Assembly (NCBI RefSeq): GCF_030867095.1
Contig: NC_081835.1
Coordinates: 43,755,892 to 43,819,891 of the forward strand
Direction of reading: 5' to 3'
Length of the DNA: 64,000 nucleotides
Source: Alligator mississippiensis
Lineage: Eukaryota > Chordata > Crocodylia > Alligatoridae
Part shown: in pieces, positions 1 to 11,321 of the stretch
How the letters are laid out: every line of letters begins with the position of its first letter
Position numbering within the stretch: position 1 is the first letter of the stretch
The notes under the pieces: generated by a model
What the model was told of the DNA's origin: nothing
Database searches by the model: none
What the model saw: only the letters and a program-made list of their open reading frames with translations
Translations under genes and position numbers: made by a program

Positions 1-1690
1 AAACCTTGGAGTAAAGTCTCTGAGTAACTTTTTGCTCACAGTGATGGTATCAGCTTTTGCACGTGGGTAGGCTTCTACCCATCCAGAGAACATACATACA
101 ATAACAAGAACATATTCATAAGAACAACATTTCCGCATTTGAATGAAATCTATTTGTAAATTTACAAATGGCCCCCAAGGTGGGGGATGTGCTGCCTTTT
201 TTGTTTTTACAGGTTTTCCCACATTATGGGCTTGACAAATAGGGCAGGTATAGCAGTATTGTTGAACTACAGATGAAAAAGTTGGAGCAAACTAATCAAG
301 CTTAACAGCTTCTATCATCCCCTCTTTGCTCATGTGTGTTATGCCGTGGTGTATGCGAGCAAGGTAGGGAAGAAGGACTGTTGGGGCAACCAGGCGGCCA
401 TCTGGGGAGCGCCACAAATGGTCAGGGTGTAACAAACACCCAGCCAGTCTCCACGTATATTTTTCTGGTTCTGGAGCCTGATCTTGGAGGAGGACAACAT
501 CATGAAGACTTGCCAATGGAGATTGGTTAGTTGAAATAGACAAAAACACAGGTGTAGCCTGAGGAGTGGAAATAGCCACAGCTTTGGCAGTGGAGTCTGC
601 CAGAGCATTTGTACATGTAACATTATTATAAGGTTTCTGGTGAGCTTGGCATTTAATAATAGCAACAGCAGAAGGTAACTGTAAAGCATTTAACAAGGCA
701 TTTACATATGAACCATTACTAATTTTGGCACCTCCTGAAGTGGGGAAGCCTCTTTGCTTCCAAAGTTGACCATAATCATGTACAATACCAAAGGCATAGC
801 GAGAATCAGTGTAAATATTAACAGAGGTACCAGAGGCTAGGGTGCAAGCCTTGGTAAGGGCCACAAGCTCAGCAACTTGAGCTGAATACACATTGGGCAA
901 GCGATGGCTTTCTATAACATCATATTGGGAATATACTGCATATCCTGCAACAAGAGAACTTTTTGAGTTTCTTTGACATGACCCATCAACATAAAATACT
1001 AGATTTGGGTTTTGCAAGGGAGTGTCCTTTAGATCAGTGCGGGGCATTGTTAGGTGGGCAGTAACAACAATACAATCGTGGGGTTCACCATCTGAAGAAG
1101 TAGGCAACAGGGAGGCAGGGTTTAAAACAGAGCAACTAGTTAAAGTAATATTTCCAGCAGAAAGAAGCAAAATTTCATACTTAGTCAATCTAGCATTTGA
1201 AAGGTGTTGAGTTTTAGTAAAAGGGCTGCTACAGCATGTGGGACAGCAACAGTAAGGGGAGAACCTAATACAAGGGTACAGGACAGTTCAACAGTAATAG
1301 CAGCTGCAGCTACAGCATGAAGACATGGAGGAAGTCCGGCTGCAACTGAGTCGAGCAGAGCTATAATAAACAATGGGACTGTGCTTGTCTCCATGTGCAC
1401 AGCAAGTGCAAATCCTTCTTTTTCATGACAAAAAAGAATAAATGGTTTAGTATAATCAGGAAGGCCTAGGGCAGGAGCTTGCGACAGAGCTTGTTTAATG
1501 GAGGCAAAAGCAGCTTCGGCTTCTGAAGTCCAGGGCAAAGACTCAGGGGTATTAACAAGAGTCAGGTTTTGCAGTGGCTTGACTATAGAGGCGTAGCTGA
1601 GTATCCACTGGCGGCAGTAGCCAGCCATGCCTAGGAAAGTACGCATTTGGGACACAGTAGTGTCATAGCCCACTCCTCCATGTGCACCTC
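1..1690 (-). mobile_element. Endogenous retrovirus pol fossil (integrase, RNase H, end of RT)
   Basis: Read on the minus strand, the interval carries the later part of a retroviral pol gene in the normal order. The reverse transcriptase connection region lies near 1.2-1.69 kb and includes an FLGMAGYCRQW-type motif. RNase H lies near 0.45-1.0 kb, with YVDGSC, a conserved AEL stretch and YTDSRYAFG. The integrase zinc-binding start (HHGITH) and core (CMFSGWVEAYP-type) run to the left edge. The motif style is that of class I (gamma/epsilon-like) endogenous retroviruses. The copy is old and broken, with several breaks, and runs off the window; no LTR can be tied to it here. The family call is from motifs and is not phylogenetically tested. 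Confidence 0.88.
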
Positions 1691-2769
1691 CCCTTTCAGG
1701 CAGGGATTTCAGTGGTGTCCAACACTGCAGTCCACAAGTACTGTGCATGTACCCAAAAGCCTCCTCCTCCTCCTTGCTTCTATTCACCCCCTCTCCACTC
1801 TCTATCTTGTAACGGCAGCTTCACCAAGTCTTCCTCCTTTGGCACACCTGCTCCCTCAGGAGGGGCACTGAGGATGCCTGGGGCAGTGACAACTGATGCC
1901 TCATCCACAGATGAGTTCACTGGTGCCAGCAGCCCCAGCTATGTCCCCAAGGCAGTGTCCAAGCATCAATGCTGCCCAAGCCTTCCTTATTTCCCCCTGT
2001 TCAAGGACAGAGCTTTCTATGCTGCCTGGGGTGGGGTGGGGATATGGGGCCTCTTTCCCCCTGGCAAGGAGATCAGACCTGTGCCTGGCTGAGGCTCTCA
2101 ATGGCCTGGTGGCCCATTGTCCAAGTCAGCAATACTGGTCTCAGCTAAGAGACCAAGGACTGAATTGACCATAAAGCCCAGTGTCCTTGCTCACCCTATA
2201 GAGAGGTCTCTGCAGAAGAGGTGTGGGTACATCAGCAAGAGATACGAGAGCCCACCCTGCTGTGCTCCATGGGGGGAGGGTTCCAGGCTGTGGGAGTTTC
2301 TCACTACTGCTAGAGCCATATTAATTAGAGCACCCAGGATCCATCACCAGCCATTCTCAGTGAACAGCTCCATGGAGACTTTGAGGTAGACACCAATCTC
2401 CATGCAGACATGGATCAGGCCCATCTCTTCCAGCAGGGAGCCTGGCACAGCTGGCAGGGGCTGACCAGGTGATGGAAATGCTTGATGGAAGCATTCAGCT
2501 CTGCAGCCAGCTGGAAAGTGGTGCAATGAAGTGTGCATCGTGGGCTGACATTGCTGGAGCTGGTCACAGCAGCACTGGAGGCTGGCAGCACAGGCTGGTT
2601 ATCCAGAGCTGCCCTGACCATCCCTGCCTGGAAGAAAGGCCCATCTGTCTGCTGAGCTGATTTGCAGGATTTTTTTCTTTTTTGTTTGTAATACTTCCAG
2701 GAGGAGCTGAGTCAGTTTTTTTTTTTCCACTGGGAACAGAAGACAAGGCCCTGTCTGAGGTCCTTTAGG

Positions 2770-3060
2770 CACATGTGTGTCTCCATATATACAAATATGT
2801 GCACACATACATATACAGCTGTATGTGTGCATATGCACAAACACGTATGTGTGTGTACGTCTACATGACTATGTGCCTGCAGCTGCATGCAGTTTGAATC
2901 TTTGCATGTATATGTGCATGTGGGTGTGGAAAGGGCTTCGTATGTACCAAGTTCCATGTGTTTATGCATCTATGTATAAGTGTCTTGTGAAGCACGTGTG
3001 TTACTTCGTGTATACATGTATGTAAGGCCTTGTGTGAAGGGAGGAGGTGTGTGTGTGTGA
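2770..3060. repeat. TG/TA-rich low-complexity tract
   Basis: An imperfect run of TGTG, CATA and TGTA units, typical of a decayed dinucleotide/tetranucleotide microsatellite. The ORFs it contains (rich in His, Thr, Tyr and Cys) are artefacts of the composition. Confidence 0.7.
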
Positions 3061-3327
3061 AAGAGAAAGCAACTCCTGGCAGATACAAGGAGGTTTCTGG
3101 GTGACCCTGGTCTGAGGATCCCCTGAGCCAGCCTCCTCCCCTGGATAGACAGATTGCCCCTGTCTCCCCCAGCTGGAATTTTTCAGGACTTCTGCTCTGC
3201 TCCTCTACAACTCGGCAGTCATTTTGCCCATGGCACAGCAGAGACAGGACAAGGTTGCCTTAACACCACTCTATCCTGGCCTGGGCTGAATGTGGGGTAT
3301 CTCCCTGCTCACCTCACTCAGAACCAC

Positions 3328-3460
3328 GGCATTGCACGGCTTGGTTAATCTGCACATGGTGTGTGCATACAGCCAACTCACTCTGTGACCCTGTAAGGCA
3401 AAGTGCTTCTCATGCCTCAGTTTTTCCAGCTGCCTTATGAGATGAGGGGACTGAATGAGG
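3328..3460 (+). repeat. MIR-like SINE fragment
   Basis: It matches the MIR/CORE-SINE layout from memory: an ACTCACTCTGTGACC-like segment, then a CAAAGTGCTTCTC segment and a GCCTCAGTTTTTCCA segment. It is divergent and therefore old. Orientation is from the order of these segments. Confidence 0.5.
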
Positions 3461-3630
3461 GGACCAGCATGAGTAGAGCTGAAGAACAGCAAAGCATCAG
3501 GGTGGCAGCCATGCAGTGCCTGTGCAGCAGAAGGAGCTGTTAATAGTACTTAACTTGGGCCCAGAAAGCTGAGTGCCTGGGCCTGCTGAGCACATGTGGC
3601 TGGCAGGAAAGAGTTCATTCTCATCTCTCC

Positions 3631-3642
3631 GGGGGGGGGGGG
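3631..3642. repeat. Poly-G tract
   Basis: A 12-base G homopolymer. It is potentially error-prone in assembly. Confidence 0.85.
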
Positions 3643-4363
3643 AACATGTGATAAGGAGCTGGGGCAATCCAGAGTCAAGGGGCAGAGGGGAGGTGATTGG
3701 GGAACAGTGAGAGCTGGGTGGATGTGGTGGATTCTGCCCATGGGGAGATAGAAATCTGGTTTGGATCCTGGGGGCTCAGACCCACTGGTTTTGCTGAATG
3801 CCCTTCCATTAGCCCTGCAGCTTATTCCCTGCTCCTTGTGCTGAGCCTCTGGGCAGCTAAATGTTACTCCCCATATGCTGGCAGGACACAGGGAGCCAAG
3901 AGCAGCTGGCTTGATTATTTTCTTTCTTTTATGGCCAAACAGCATCAGAGTGGCCTGCCTGGAGCCTGGGAGACTCCACAGAGTGGCTCTGGCCAAGCCA
4001 CACATAGCTGGGCTGGCAGGACAGGCTGGGGGGCGATATGGCAGGCTGTGAGGGATACTTCCAGCCTCCTACTATGGGCCTCCCATGGGAGGGGTAGGTG
4101 GAGGGTAGGAATTGCTGCTCCTCCAGCCTGGGGCCCTGAGTCCAGGGAGTCCAGGTGGGTGAATGCAGGTTAGACTCTCCAAGAAGCTGGATAGGGGAGG
4201 AGCCCTGGAGCATTGTGGTGGAACAGGGGAGCCCATACACAGGGGCAGCCTCTCACACTGGGGCTAAGAGGGCTTGTGGCCCAGCTGCTGGCCCCAACAG
4301 GCAGGGTGTGAGGTTGGCAGAAGCTGCAGGGCAGTTGGAGTAGTCAGTGCAAGGGCTCTAGGG

Positions 4364-4565
4364 CAGTGATGCTCAACCCCAGGATCAGGCCTGCACCCCT
4401 GGATACAGACTACGCTGCTTCTGCCCAGTTCCACCTGTCGGGATTGGGGCCCCAGGACCCCACCCTGCCTCTGCCCATTCCTGCATGCTGGGATCAAGCC
4501 CCCAGGACCCTGAGCTGCCCCCACCTTGCCCCCTATGCAGGGATTGGGGCCCCCTGTCACACAAC
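4364..4565 (+). mobile_element. Partial hAT-like MITE with short GC-rich internal repeats
   Basis: The left end CAGTGATGCTCAACCCC resembles the CAGTGGTTCTCAACC-type hAT terminus. It is followed by about three degenerate copies of a ~60-bp unit built around GGGATTGGGGCCCC and CCCAGGACCC. A matching right terminus was not found, so the copy looks truncated. Confidence 0.4.
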
Positions 4566-4639
4566 CTTTTATGATAATTTTAACACCTTTCAGTCCCATA
4601 GGGTAACAGCTATAGGGCAACATTGTGAATGGCCCTGAG

Positions 4640-4951
4640 GCCAACAGATTAACATAAGAGTAGGTATAAAAAACATGCATCGGGTAACCAGCAGGAAGGA
4701 GGGAACAGAACGGTCATTTCTGTGCCACGCCTGGACCCCAGACTCCCGGTGTGAGGTGAGGATCAAGGGACCTTCCCCGGTAATCCCTCTGACAGCGTTG
4801 ATCATCAGGGACGCCTGACTTTGCTGGAATCACTTGGCGTGCACCTGGCATTGAGGGACTTTCGATAAGTTGCCAACCCATGTCTGTCTATCTGCTGTTT
4901 TGAACAGCCCAGTGTGGCTAATAACCTCGCAGTGCCCAGTTGGCTTGTGAC

Positions 4952-5005
<54 letters not shown>

Positions 5006-5130
5006 GTTATTATCTGTTGTGATTATTTACTATTAGCTCTTTTATACTGCCTTATCTGCTTATCGCATTTATCTTTCTGTTAACTGTTATGTGTAACCTA
5101 TAATAAATTTGCCTTTATTCCACTCCCAAC
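4640..5130 (+). mobile_element. Possible old retroviral LTR fragment
   Basis: A TATA-like GGTATAAAAAAC at about 4,664 is followed some 440 bp later by AATAAATTTGCC near 5,102, a spacing that suits the U3-R layout of an LTR. Defined TG...CA ends and target duplications were not found, and a tetranucleotide microsatellite interrupts it. This is a weak call based on layout only. Confidence 0.22.
4953..5005. repeat. (TATC)n microsatellite
   Basis: About thirteen near-perfect TATC units in a row, a typical polymorphic tetranucleotide repeat. Confidence 0.95.
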
Positions 5131-5219
5131 TTTGCCTCCTCGATCCAAAACTAAATCAAACAGCCCAGTTGGCCTGTGATAAAATTGATACACTCACAGT
5201 GCCCAGCTGGCCTGTGACA

Positions 5220-6394
5220 GCTGAGTGTGTCCCCATGTTTGCAGTGTGGGGTGGATGGCTTCTCTGCCAGGGCCTCCCTCTGGGAGCACCATTCCAGTGT
5301 TACTCAGCTCCACACAGCACTGCCCATGCTCCTGCCCAGGAAGCAGCCGGAGGGCGTGCTCTGCTTTTACTGCTAGCCAGACTGAGGATGTTATCACCAG
5401 TTCCTCTTGGCAACAGACAGGGCTAGGGGAAGTCCTCTCCAGCAAATCCCCCAATGCTGTGGCTTAGCTCTGAGGGTGCTGCTTCTCACTGCACCAGCAG
5501 CGCTTTTATCCAAGCCCTTCCAACACAATGGAAAGCCATCATGTGTGCTGGGTGTGATATCCTGCTCCCCACCTCCCTTGCACTTATGGATGTGAGATCT
5601 GGCCTCCTTACAAGCAGTCCTGCCATAACCAGACAAAATGACAAGAGCAAAGTCTTGTAGCAGACTTGTTACAGGACTTGAATCCAGATCTTCTAAGATT
5701 TCTGCCTCCATTACGAGACCAGTCTTCGTCTGGATCCTAAGAGCACAGGAAAATCCTTTGACATGGGAACCGTGTAGCAGAGCCAGGACTAAACTCAGAA
5801 TGAGCAAGAGTGAATTATTCAGGGTATAGTGTGCAGACTTGGAAGCCTCTTTGATTTCTGACATAAGCAATGAAAGAGATGCCAGCGCTGACACATCATT
5901 GCTGGACAGTGGAGTTCCCACCTCTCTGAGACGGAGTTCCAAGGTCTCCACAAGCTCAGCTCTGCAGCAATGGTGCTTAGGTCATCATGGTTTTGAGGTT
6001 TTATCACAAGAACAGGCAAAGCTCTGTGAGTTTTGTTTAAATGAAAGCAGAGGGCCTGTAGAGCAAGAGAGCACTCTGAGAGAGGTGCTGGCCTGCTCGA
6101 TTATTGTGTACCAAACTAAACCCAAGACCTACACCCACAGATCAAGCAGCCCCTTCCTAACAAGGGTCAGTTTTTTGACATATTTCATAGAAGAAAGTAG
6201 CCTGTCCAGACTCTCATGATGCATGTCAAGCCTAGGCAGTAAAGCAGAAGGTTATACTGGGTTCTATGGGCTTAATTAACTGCTCGCCAAGTACCCGAGT
6301 GATCTGCTGTACAGGAGTTGATGCTCCTTACCCAGATCCCTCTAGGGAGAGGCAAGTGCAGAGTTTTAGACAGTTTACATGACTTGCCTAGGAT
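5220..6394. other. Non-genic stretch
   Basis: No coding exon or defined repeat was recognised beyond a weak MIR-like segment near 5.7-5.8 kb. ORFs here are short and overlap on opposite strands. Confidence 0.45.
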
Positions 6395-6433
6395 CATGCA
6401 AATAGCAGAAGACTGCTTAGAGTATAAGCAAAT

Positions 6434-7195
6434 CAATAAGTTCCTGGTATCTAGGTTGTACCCATATTGGTCTAGAGGAAAAAGCAAAAAAATTCTTTAA
6501 TTGCAAGCTTTTGAGCACAAACACCCTTCATCAGGAATTAGAGGAGTCTAAAAGTTCTCCTGGGTAGAAATGAAAGTTCATATTTCATAAGATTTCACAG
6601 AGGAGTCAATAGATGGAAAAACCCTCTGGGCAGCAGTTCTTAGCTGGTAAGGAGTCTCAGCTCTCCTTTGAGAGTTTGTGCCCAAAAGCTTGTAATTAAA
6701 GAATTTTTTTCCCAAAAATCTTGTTGGTGTAATAAAAGATATCACCTTTGTCCACGAGCCCTGATTGCTTTTTCTTCTAGACCCATACAGCTAGAACCTG
6801 GATGCCTGACACATGGAAGATATCAAATTTTAGCCAATTTTTTTTACTGAAATCTCATTTTCTCAAGCAGGAAACAACTTTGACCACCTGAAACCTGAGA
6901 TCCTGCCTTTGTCTAAGGTAATTTGCATCATCACAACCTCACAAGAGAACTGAGATTCCTTACCAACTAAGAACTGCTGCCCAGAGGGTTTTTCTGTCTA
7001 TCGAGTCCTCTGTGAAATCCTATGAAATATGAACTTCCATTTCTACTGAGAACTTTTACAATCTTTTCCCTAATGCCTGATGAAGGGTGTTTGTGCACGA
7101 AAGCTTTCAAATAAAGAACTTCTTTGCAAAAATCTTGTTGGTCTAATAAAAGATATCACCTCTGCCCACAAGCCCTGATTGCCAATAAGTTCCTG
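6434..7195. mobile_element. Foldback insertion with perfect 13-bp target-site duplication
   Basis: The 13-bp sequence CAATAAGTTCCTG occurs at 6,434-6,446 and again at 7,183-7,195, bracketing a 736-bp insertion. Inside, about 180 bp at 6,490-6,670 reappears inverted at about 6,940-7,120. Shared landmarks are ACACCCTTCATCAGG, a TTCATATTTCATA block and CCCTCTGGGCAGCAGTTCTTAG. A further copy of the end motif (TCTTGTTGG, then AATAAAAGATATCACC) lies at 6,720-6,760 and at 7,131-7,160. The arms look roughly 85-90% alike by eye. The long duplication suggests target-primed insertion rather than cut-and-paste, but the family is not named. Confidence 0.75.
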
Positions 7196-7267
7196 TGAGA
7201 TAATAAGCCAGGGTGTGAATTTAGTGTGTCAGATACCAGATGGTAAATGTCAAGTTGCTTAGCTGTC

Positions 7268-8010
7268 ACAGAAGTTTGGTGGGACAGTCAGGAATTAAAC
7301 TGAGACACCTGCCTCAGGGTCCCTGTCAAGAAGTCCCTGAAAAACCTCTAGTGGTCTCACTGCATCCACTCCCTCCTCTCTACCCTCCTCTCCATACACC
7401 ACCTCAGCCTTCTGCATTCCCCCAGTTTCAGCCAGACCAGGCTTAGTGATGCAGCAGACTCCCTTTGTTGATTTGTTCCCCTAAAAGTATCCCATTAGCA
7501 GCAAAGTGCAACACAGCTGGAGAGATTCCTGAGAAAGCAGGCAGCCAGTGAATCACCCTGATGTGCAAGATTGCTGAGCAGAGGGAACAGCTGCTCATAA
7601 GCAGGTCCTTGCCAGGGCGGAGGTGTAGGGTGAGGAGGGAGCAGTGCTGGACAACATGCATGTCCGAATGAGGCACACAGCCAGTGTTGCTGAAAGGCTG
7701 TAACCTGTGTCTCCTCCTTCCTCTGAATTTCCACAAAGAAGCATAGAACCTGGAGACTGGGGGAGAGGGGCAGGATCGTGACCCTACGTGTCTTTTCCAC
7801 TGCTGCATTTCAGGATGGCTTCTCCACCCAAAAGGACTGCACAGAAGAAAGGGGCATTCAGCCACCAGGCTGTATACCAAGCCCACCCCCTCCTCCTTCC
7901 TTTGGCTGCTATTTCAGGAATAAGTACAGGAAGAGTTCTCACACACAGCCAGGCTTTCCCCTCTGGAGGTATAGTAGTGCCTCACAGCTTGCCTCTGGGA
8001 CAGCACATCC
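7268..8010. other. Non-genic stretch
   Basis: Pyrimidine-rich stretches and short ORFs on both strands, with no recognisable domain. Nothing else is supported. Confidence 0.45.
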
Positions 8011-8018
8011 TTCTAGAG

Positions 8019-8199
8019 CAGTGGTTTTCAAACTGGTCCATGGACCTCTGAGTCTGCAGACTATGTCTAAGGGGTCCATGAAAGATGACTACGATCAATC
8101 AAAAGTACATGACTACCCACATTCACAACTCAAAGGGGTCCACAACTCCATTCACATTTTTTTAGGGATCAGCAAATGAAAAAATGTTGAAAACAACTG
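8019..8199. mobile_element. hAT-type MITE
   Basis: Terminal inverted repeats are CAGTGGTTTTCAAAC on the left and the complement of CAGTTGTTTTCAAC on the right. The flanking 8-mers TTCTAGAG and CTCTAAAG agree at 6 of 8 positions, as expected for a decayed hAT duplication. The 181-bp length and absence of coding mark a non-autonomous copy. Confidence 0.8.
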
Positions 8200-9369
8200 C
8201 TCTAAAGTCTAGCAAGGTTCTCCGGTGCCATGGTGAAGACAGTGGCATTACCAATAAACCAGTGAGATTAGACAGGTGACGAGCAACTTTTCTGAGCTTT
8301 AGCAATCCTTGGGAATTTGCTAATCCTCTGAGCAGAATGCCACAGGTAATGCTATCCCCAGAGGCCTACTCTTCAATGACTGAATGAAGTCCTCTAGTTC
8401 TAAAGTAAGAGCCAGTGCTGCCTGGGCTACTGTGCGAAGACTCTGTTAAACTCGTACCAATGCAAAGCCATTTGCCTAGGAACAAATAGAGGAGGCCCTA
8501 TCCCTTTACTGTCCAGGGTGAAAGTCAATCAAACTCACAGCCCCTTCTGGATTCCATACAGAAAAAGCCTAGCAGCTCAAAGAAGTCCCAGCACTATAAT
8601 GGTGCCAGGCACCACAGGTTAGTTTAAACAGGGGACCTACTGCCCTTCCTGGTTCATCAGGTGATGCGCACAGACAAATGTTCCCCAACTGATCAATCAG
8701 GCTGGGCAGGGCTGATTCCCAGAGCTCTCGCTAGCTCCTGCCCCTCTTGAAGTAACAGGGATGGGGCCTCTGTCCCTTCCTGCAATATCCAGCCCAGAAC
8801 AGGAGAGGTGACCTCACCACTGCCCTCCCAGGCCTTGGGCAGCAGGAGGGATGGAGATGAGCTGGGTGCAGGACTGATAGAACAGTTAATGTGGGGGTTT
8901 GAGGCAAAGTTAATCAATGCCTCACACACCCTCATCAAGATAAAGCAGCCATGTACATCAACAGAAGTAGAAACCCTAGCCAGCACAGGGATTTCTGAAT
9001 ATTTCAGGGGCTTTCAAATTGACAATTGTAGGTAAAAGCTGACCATGGAATATAAATTACTCTTCTAGGCTCAAAACCCCCAGAAGCATTACCCCCAGGG
9101 ATACAGCATTTTCTAACTAACTCACAAGGTCTTTGTTTTCAGTTCTTCACATGCCTGGAAATATACTTATCACAACCAATACACTCTCCAGGGCCCCAGA
9201 CCCAGCTACACCACATCTACAGAGTAGCAAGAGAAACTGCTCAGACATGGTTTCATAGGTGTGGAACTCACTTTTTTAGCAAATGCAAAACTGAAAGAAA
9301 AGCAAAAGGCAGATGAAATACTAAACCACGCAAAGAAGACTCACTGCAAAGAGGACTGAGCACAAGTCT
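8200..9369. other. Non-genic stretch
   Basis: No coding exon or recognisable repeat. It ends at the target duplication of the long-TIR element. Confidence 0.45.
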
Positions 9370-9380
9370 TAGAAACGTCA

Positions 9381-11200
9381 TTAGGCTGAAGTTGGTTCCT
9401 TATTCCCAGTACCTTCTTCCTGGTTCTTTATTCCCAGTTCCTGGTTCCTTTTTCAAAGCTAATCTAGACCCAATAAAAACTTGTTATTAATTAATTCCAC
9501 ATCCTAAAGAAAGATAATTTCATTAGCTATGCATATGTACTAATTAATATGTAAAATATTCCACATCTAGTACAGAGCCCTAAATAAAGGTCAGATTGGG
9601 ATGGGATTATGGGGCAAAATACTTCTTGGGCCACCCCAGATTTCGTGGCAATGCCACTAGGGATCTGTCCCAAAGAACCCTGACCACAGTCCCGCCTGGC
9701 CCACAGCACAGTTTGGCTGTGCCAGGCTGCCAGCTAACAGCCCCCCATTCTCCCAGTCATGCAGAGGTATTCTGATGGGTAAACAGATTTTCTAGCCATA
9801 ATCCCAACCCAAAAGCCAGTTCCTTATTTCGGTGCATGTATTTAGCACAGTGTCTGGGGGGGGGTGTTATTTGGCAGCCTGGCACAGCCAACCCACACTT
9901 TGGGTCAAGCAAGTCTCTGGTCAGAGATGTCCAGGAGTGTCCCCCGGTGCCACAGAGATGCTTCCTGGGGTGGCCCAAGAAGGATTTCTGGGTATAATCC
10001 CAGTCCAAAATCCAGTTCCTTATTTGGGTCCAGATACTTAGCACAGTGTCTGGGGGCAGCCTGGCACAGCTAAATCGTTTTGGGCCGGGGAAGTCTCTCA
10101 TTAGAGATGTCCTGGAGAGTCCCCCGGTGGCACAGAGATATGGTCTGGGGTGGTCTAGGAAGTATTTCTGGGTATAATCCCTGCCCAAAATCTAATTCCT
10201 TATTCAGGTCCATTAATCTAGCACAGTGGCCGGGGTGCTGTCTTTGGCACCCTGGCGCAGCTAAATCGTGTTTTGGGCCAAGCAAGTCTCTGGTCACAGC
10301 TGTCCAGGAGAGACTCCCAGTGCCACAGAGGTGCAGTTTGGGATGGCCCAAGGAGGATTTCTGGGTATAATCCCAGCCCCTAATCCAATTCCTTATTTCG
10401 TTCCATATACTTAGCACAGTGACTGGGGTACTGTTAGTTGGCACCCTGGCACGGCCAAACTGCGTTTTAGGTTGGGCAAATCTCTGGTCAGAGATGTCCA
10501 GAAGTGTCCCCTGGTGGCACAGAGACATGGTCTGAGGTGGCCCAAGAAGGATTTCTTGGTATAATCTCAGTCCAAAATCCAGTTCTTTATTCAGTTCCAT
10601 GTATTTAGCACAGCGGCTGGGGTGCTGTCTGTTGTCAACCTGGCACGGCCAAACCGCAGTTTAGGCCAGGTAAGTCTCTGGTCACAAATGTCCAGGACAG
10701 TCCCCCGGTGGCACAGAGGTATTCTGATGGGTGGCCCAAGGAGAATTTCTAGCCATAATCCCACCCTGAAAACTAGCTCCTTATTCAAACCATTATACTT
10801 AGTATAGTGGGTATGGGGGCTGTTAGCTGGCAGCCTGGCACAGCCAAACTGTGCTGTGGGCCAGGCGGGACTGTGGTCAGGGTTCTTTGGGACAGTTCCC
10901 TAGTGGCATTGCCATGAAATCTGGGGTGGCCCAGGAAGTATTTTGCCCCATAATCCCATCCTAATCTGACCTTCATTTAGGGCTCTGTACTTGATGTAGA
11001 ATATTTTACATATTAATTAGTACATATGCATAGCTAATGAAATTCTCTTTCTTTAGTATGTGGAATTCATTAATAACAAGTTTTTATTGGGTCTAGATTA
11101 GCTTTGAAAAAGGAACCGGGAACTGGGAATAAGGAACTGGGAATAAGGAATAGGGAACCGGGAATAAGGAACTGGGAATAAGGAACCAATTTCAGCCTCA
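9381..11200. mobile_element. Long-TIR transposon-like element carrying a satellite array
   Basis: The left arm (9,381-9,746) and right arm (10,815-11,200) are inverted copies of one another, about 370 bp long and by eye about 95% identical. Both contain GGTTCCTTATTCCC tracts, an AT-rich block and a GGGATTATGGGGC block. Direct copies of TAGAAACSTCA flank the element (9,370-9,380 and 11,201-11,211; one mismatch). Between the arms lies a ~190-bp tandem array. No transposase is encoded. Long TIRs with a roughly 9-11 bp duplication would suit a Mutator-like element, but this is inference. Confidence 0.72.
9747..10814. repeat. ~190-bp satellite array inside the long-TIR element
   Basis: Five to six tandem copies can be counted from the motif CCAGTTCCTTATT and its variants near 9,816, 10,011, 10,189, 10,383, 10,576 and 10,771, a period of 178-195 bp. 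Every unit also carries TTAGCACAGTG, a GGCA-CCTGGC block, TCTCTGGTCA and a GGTGGCACAGAG block. The inner parts of the two TIRs resemble monomers, so the array probably grew from subterminal sequence. ORFs here are composition artefacts. Confidence 0.88.
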
Positions 11201-11321
11201 TAGAAACCTCAGGAAAAGCATTCTGGACAGTTTCTGAGGACCTTACCATAAACTCCAGCCTGTTGCTGAAGGAGTCCAGACAGGTTATTCCTGGAACTGA
11301 TGCAACAGAAAATCCTTTGTG

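Larger units (their letters stand above)
1691..4360. other. Non-genic stretch, mostly unclassified
   Basis: No exon or long conserved ORF is convincing here. The interval contains a T/G-rich low-complexity block, a short G homopolymer and one MIR-like SINE, annotated separately. Short ORFs on both strands lack domain signatures. Confidence 0.5.

Noticed and set aside
9747-10814. Regularly spaced repeats resembling a CRISPR array
   Set aside because: The units are ~190-bp head-to-tail satellite monomers without short repeats and unique spacers, in vertebrate DNA.
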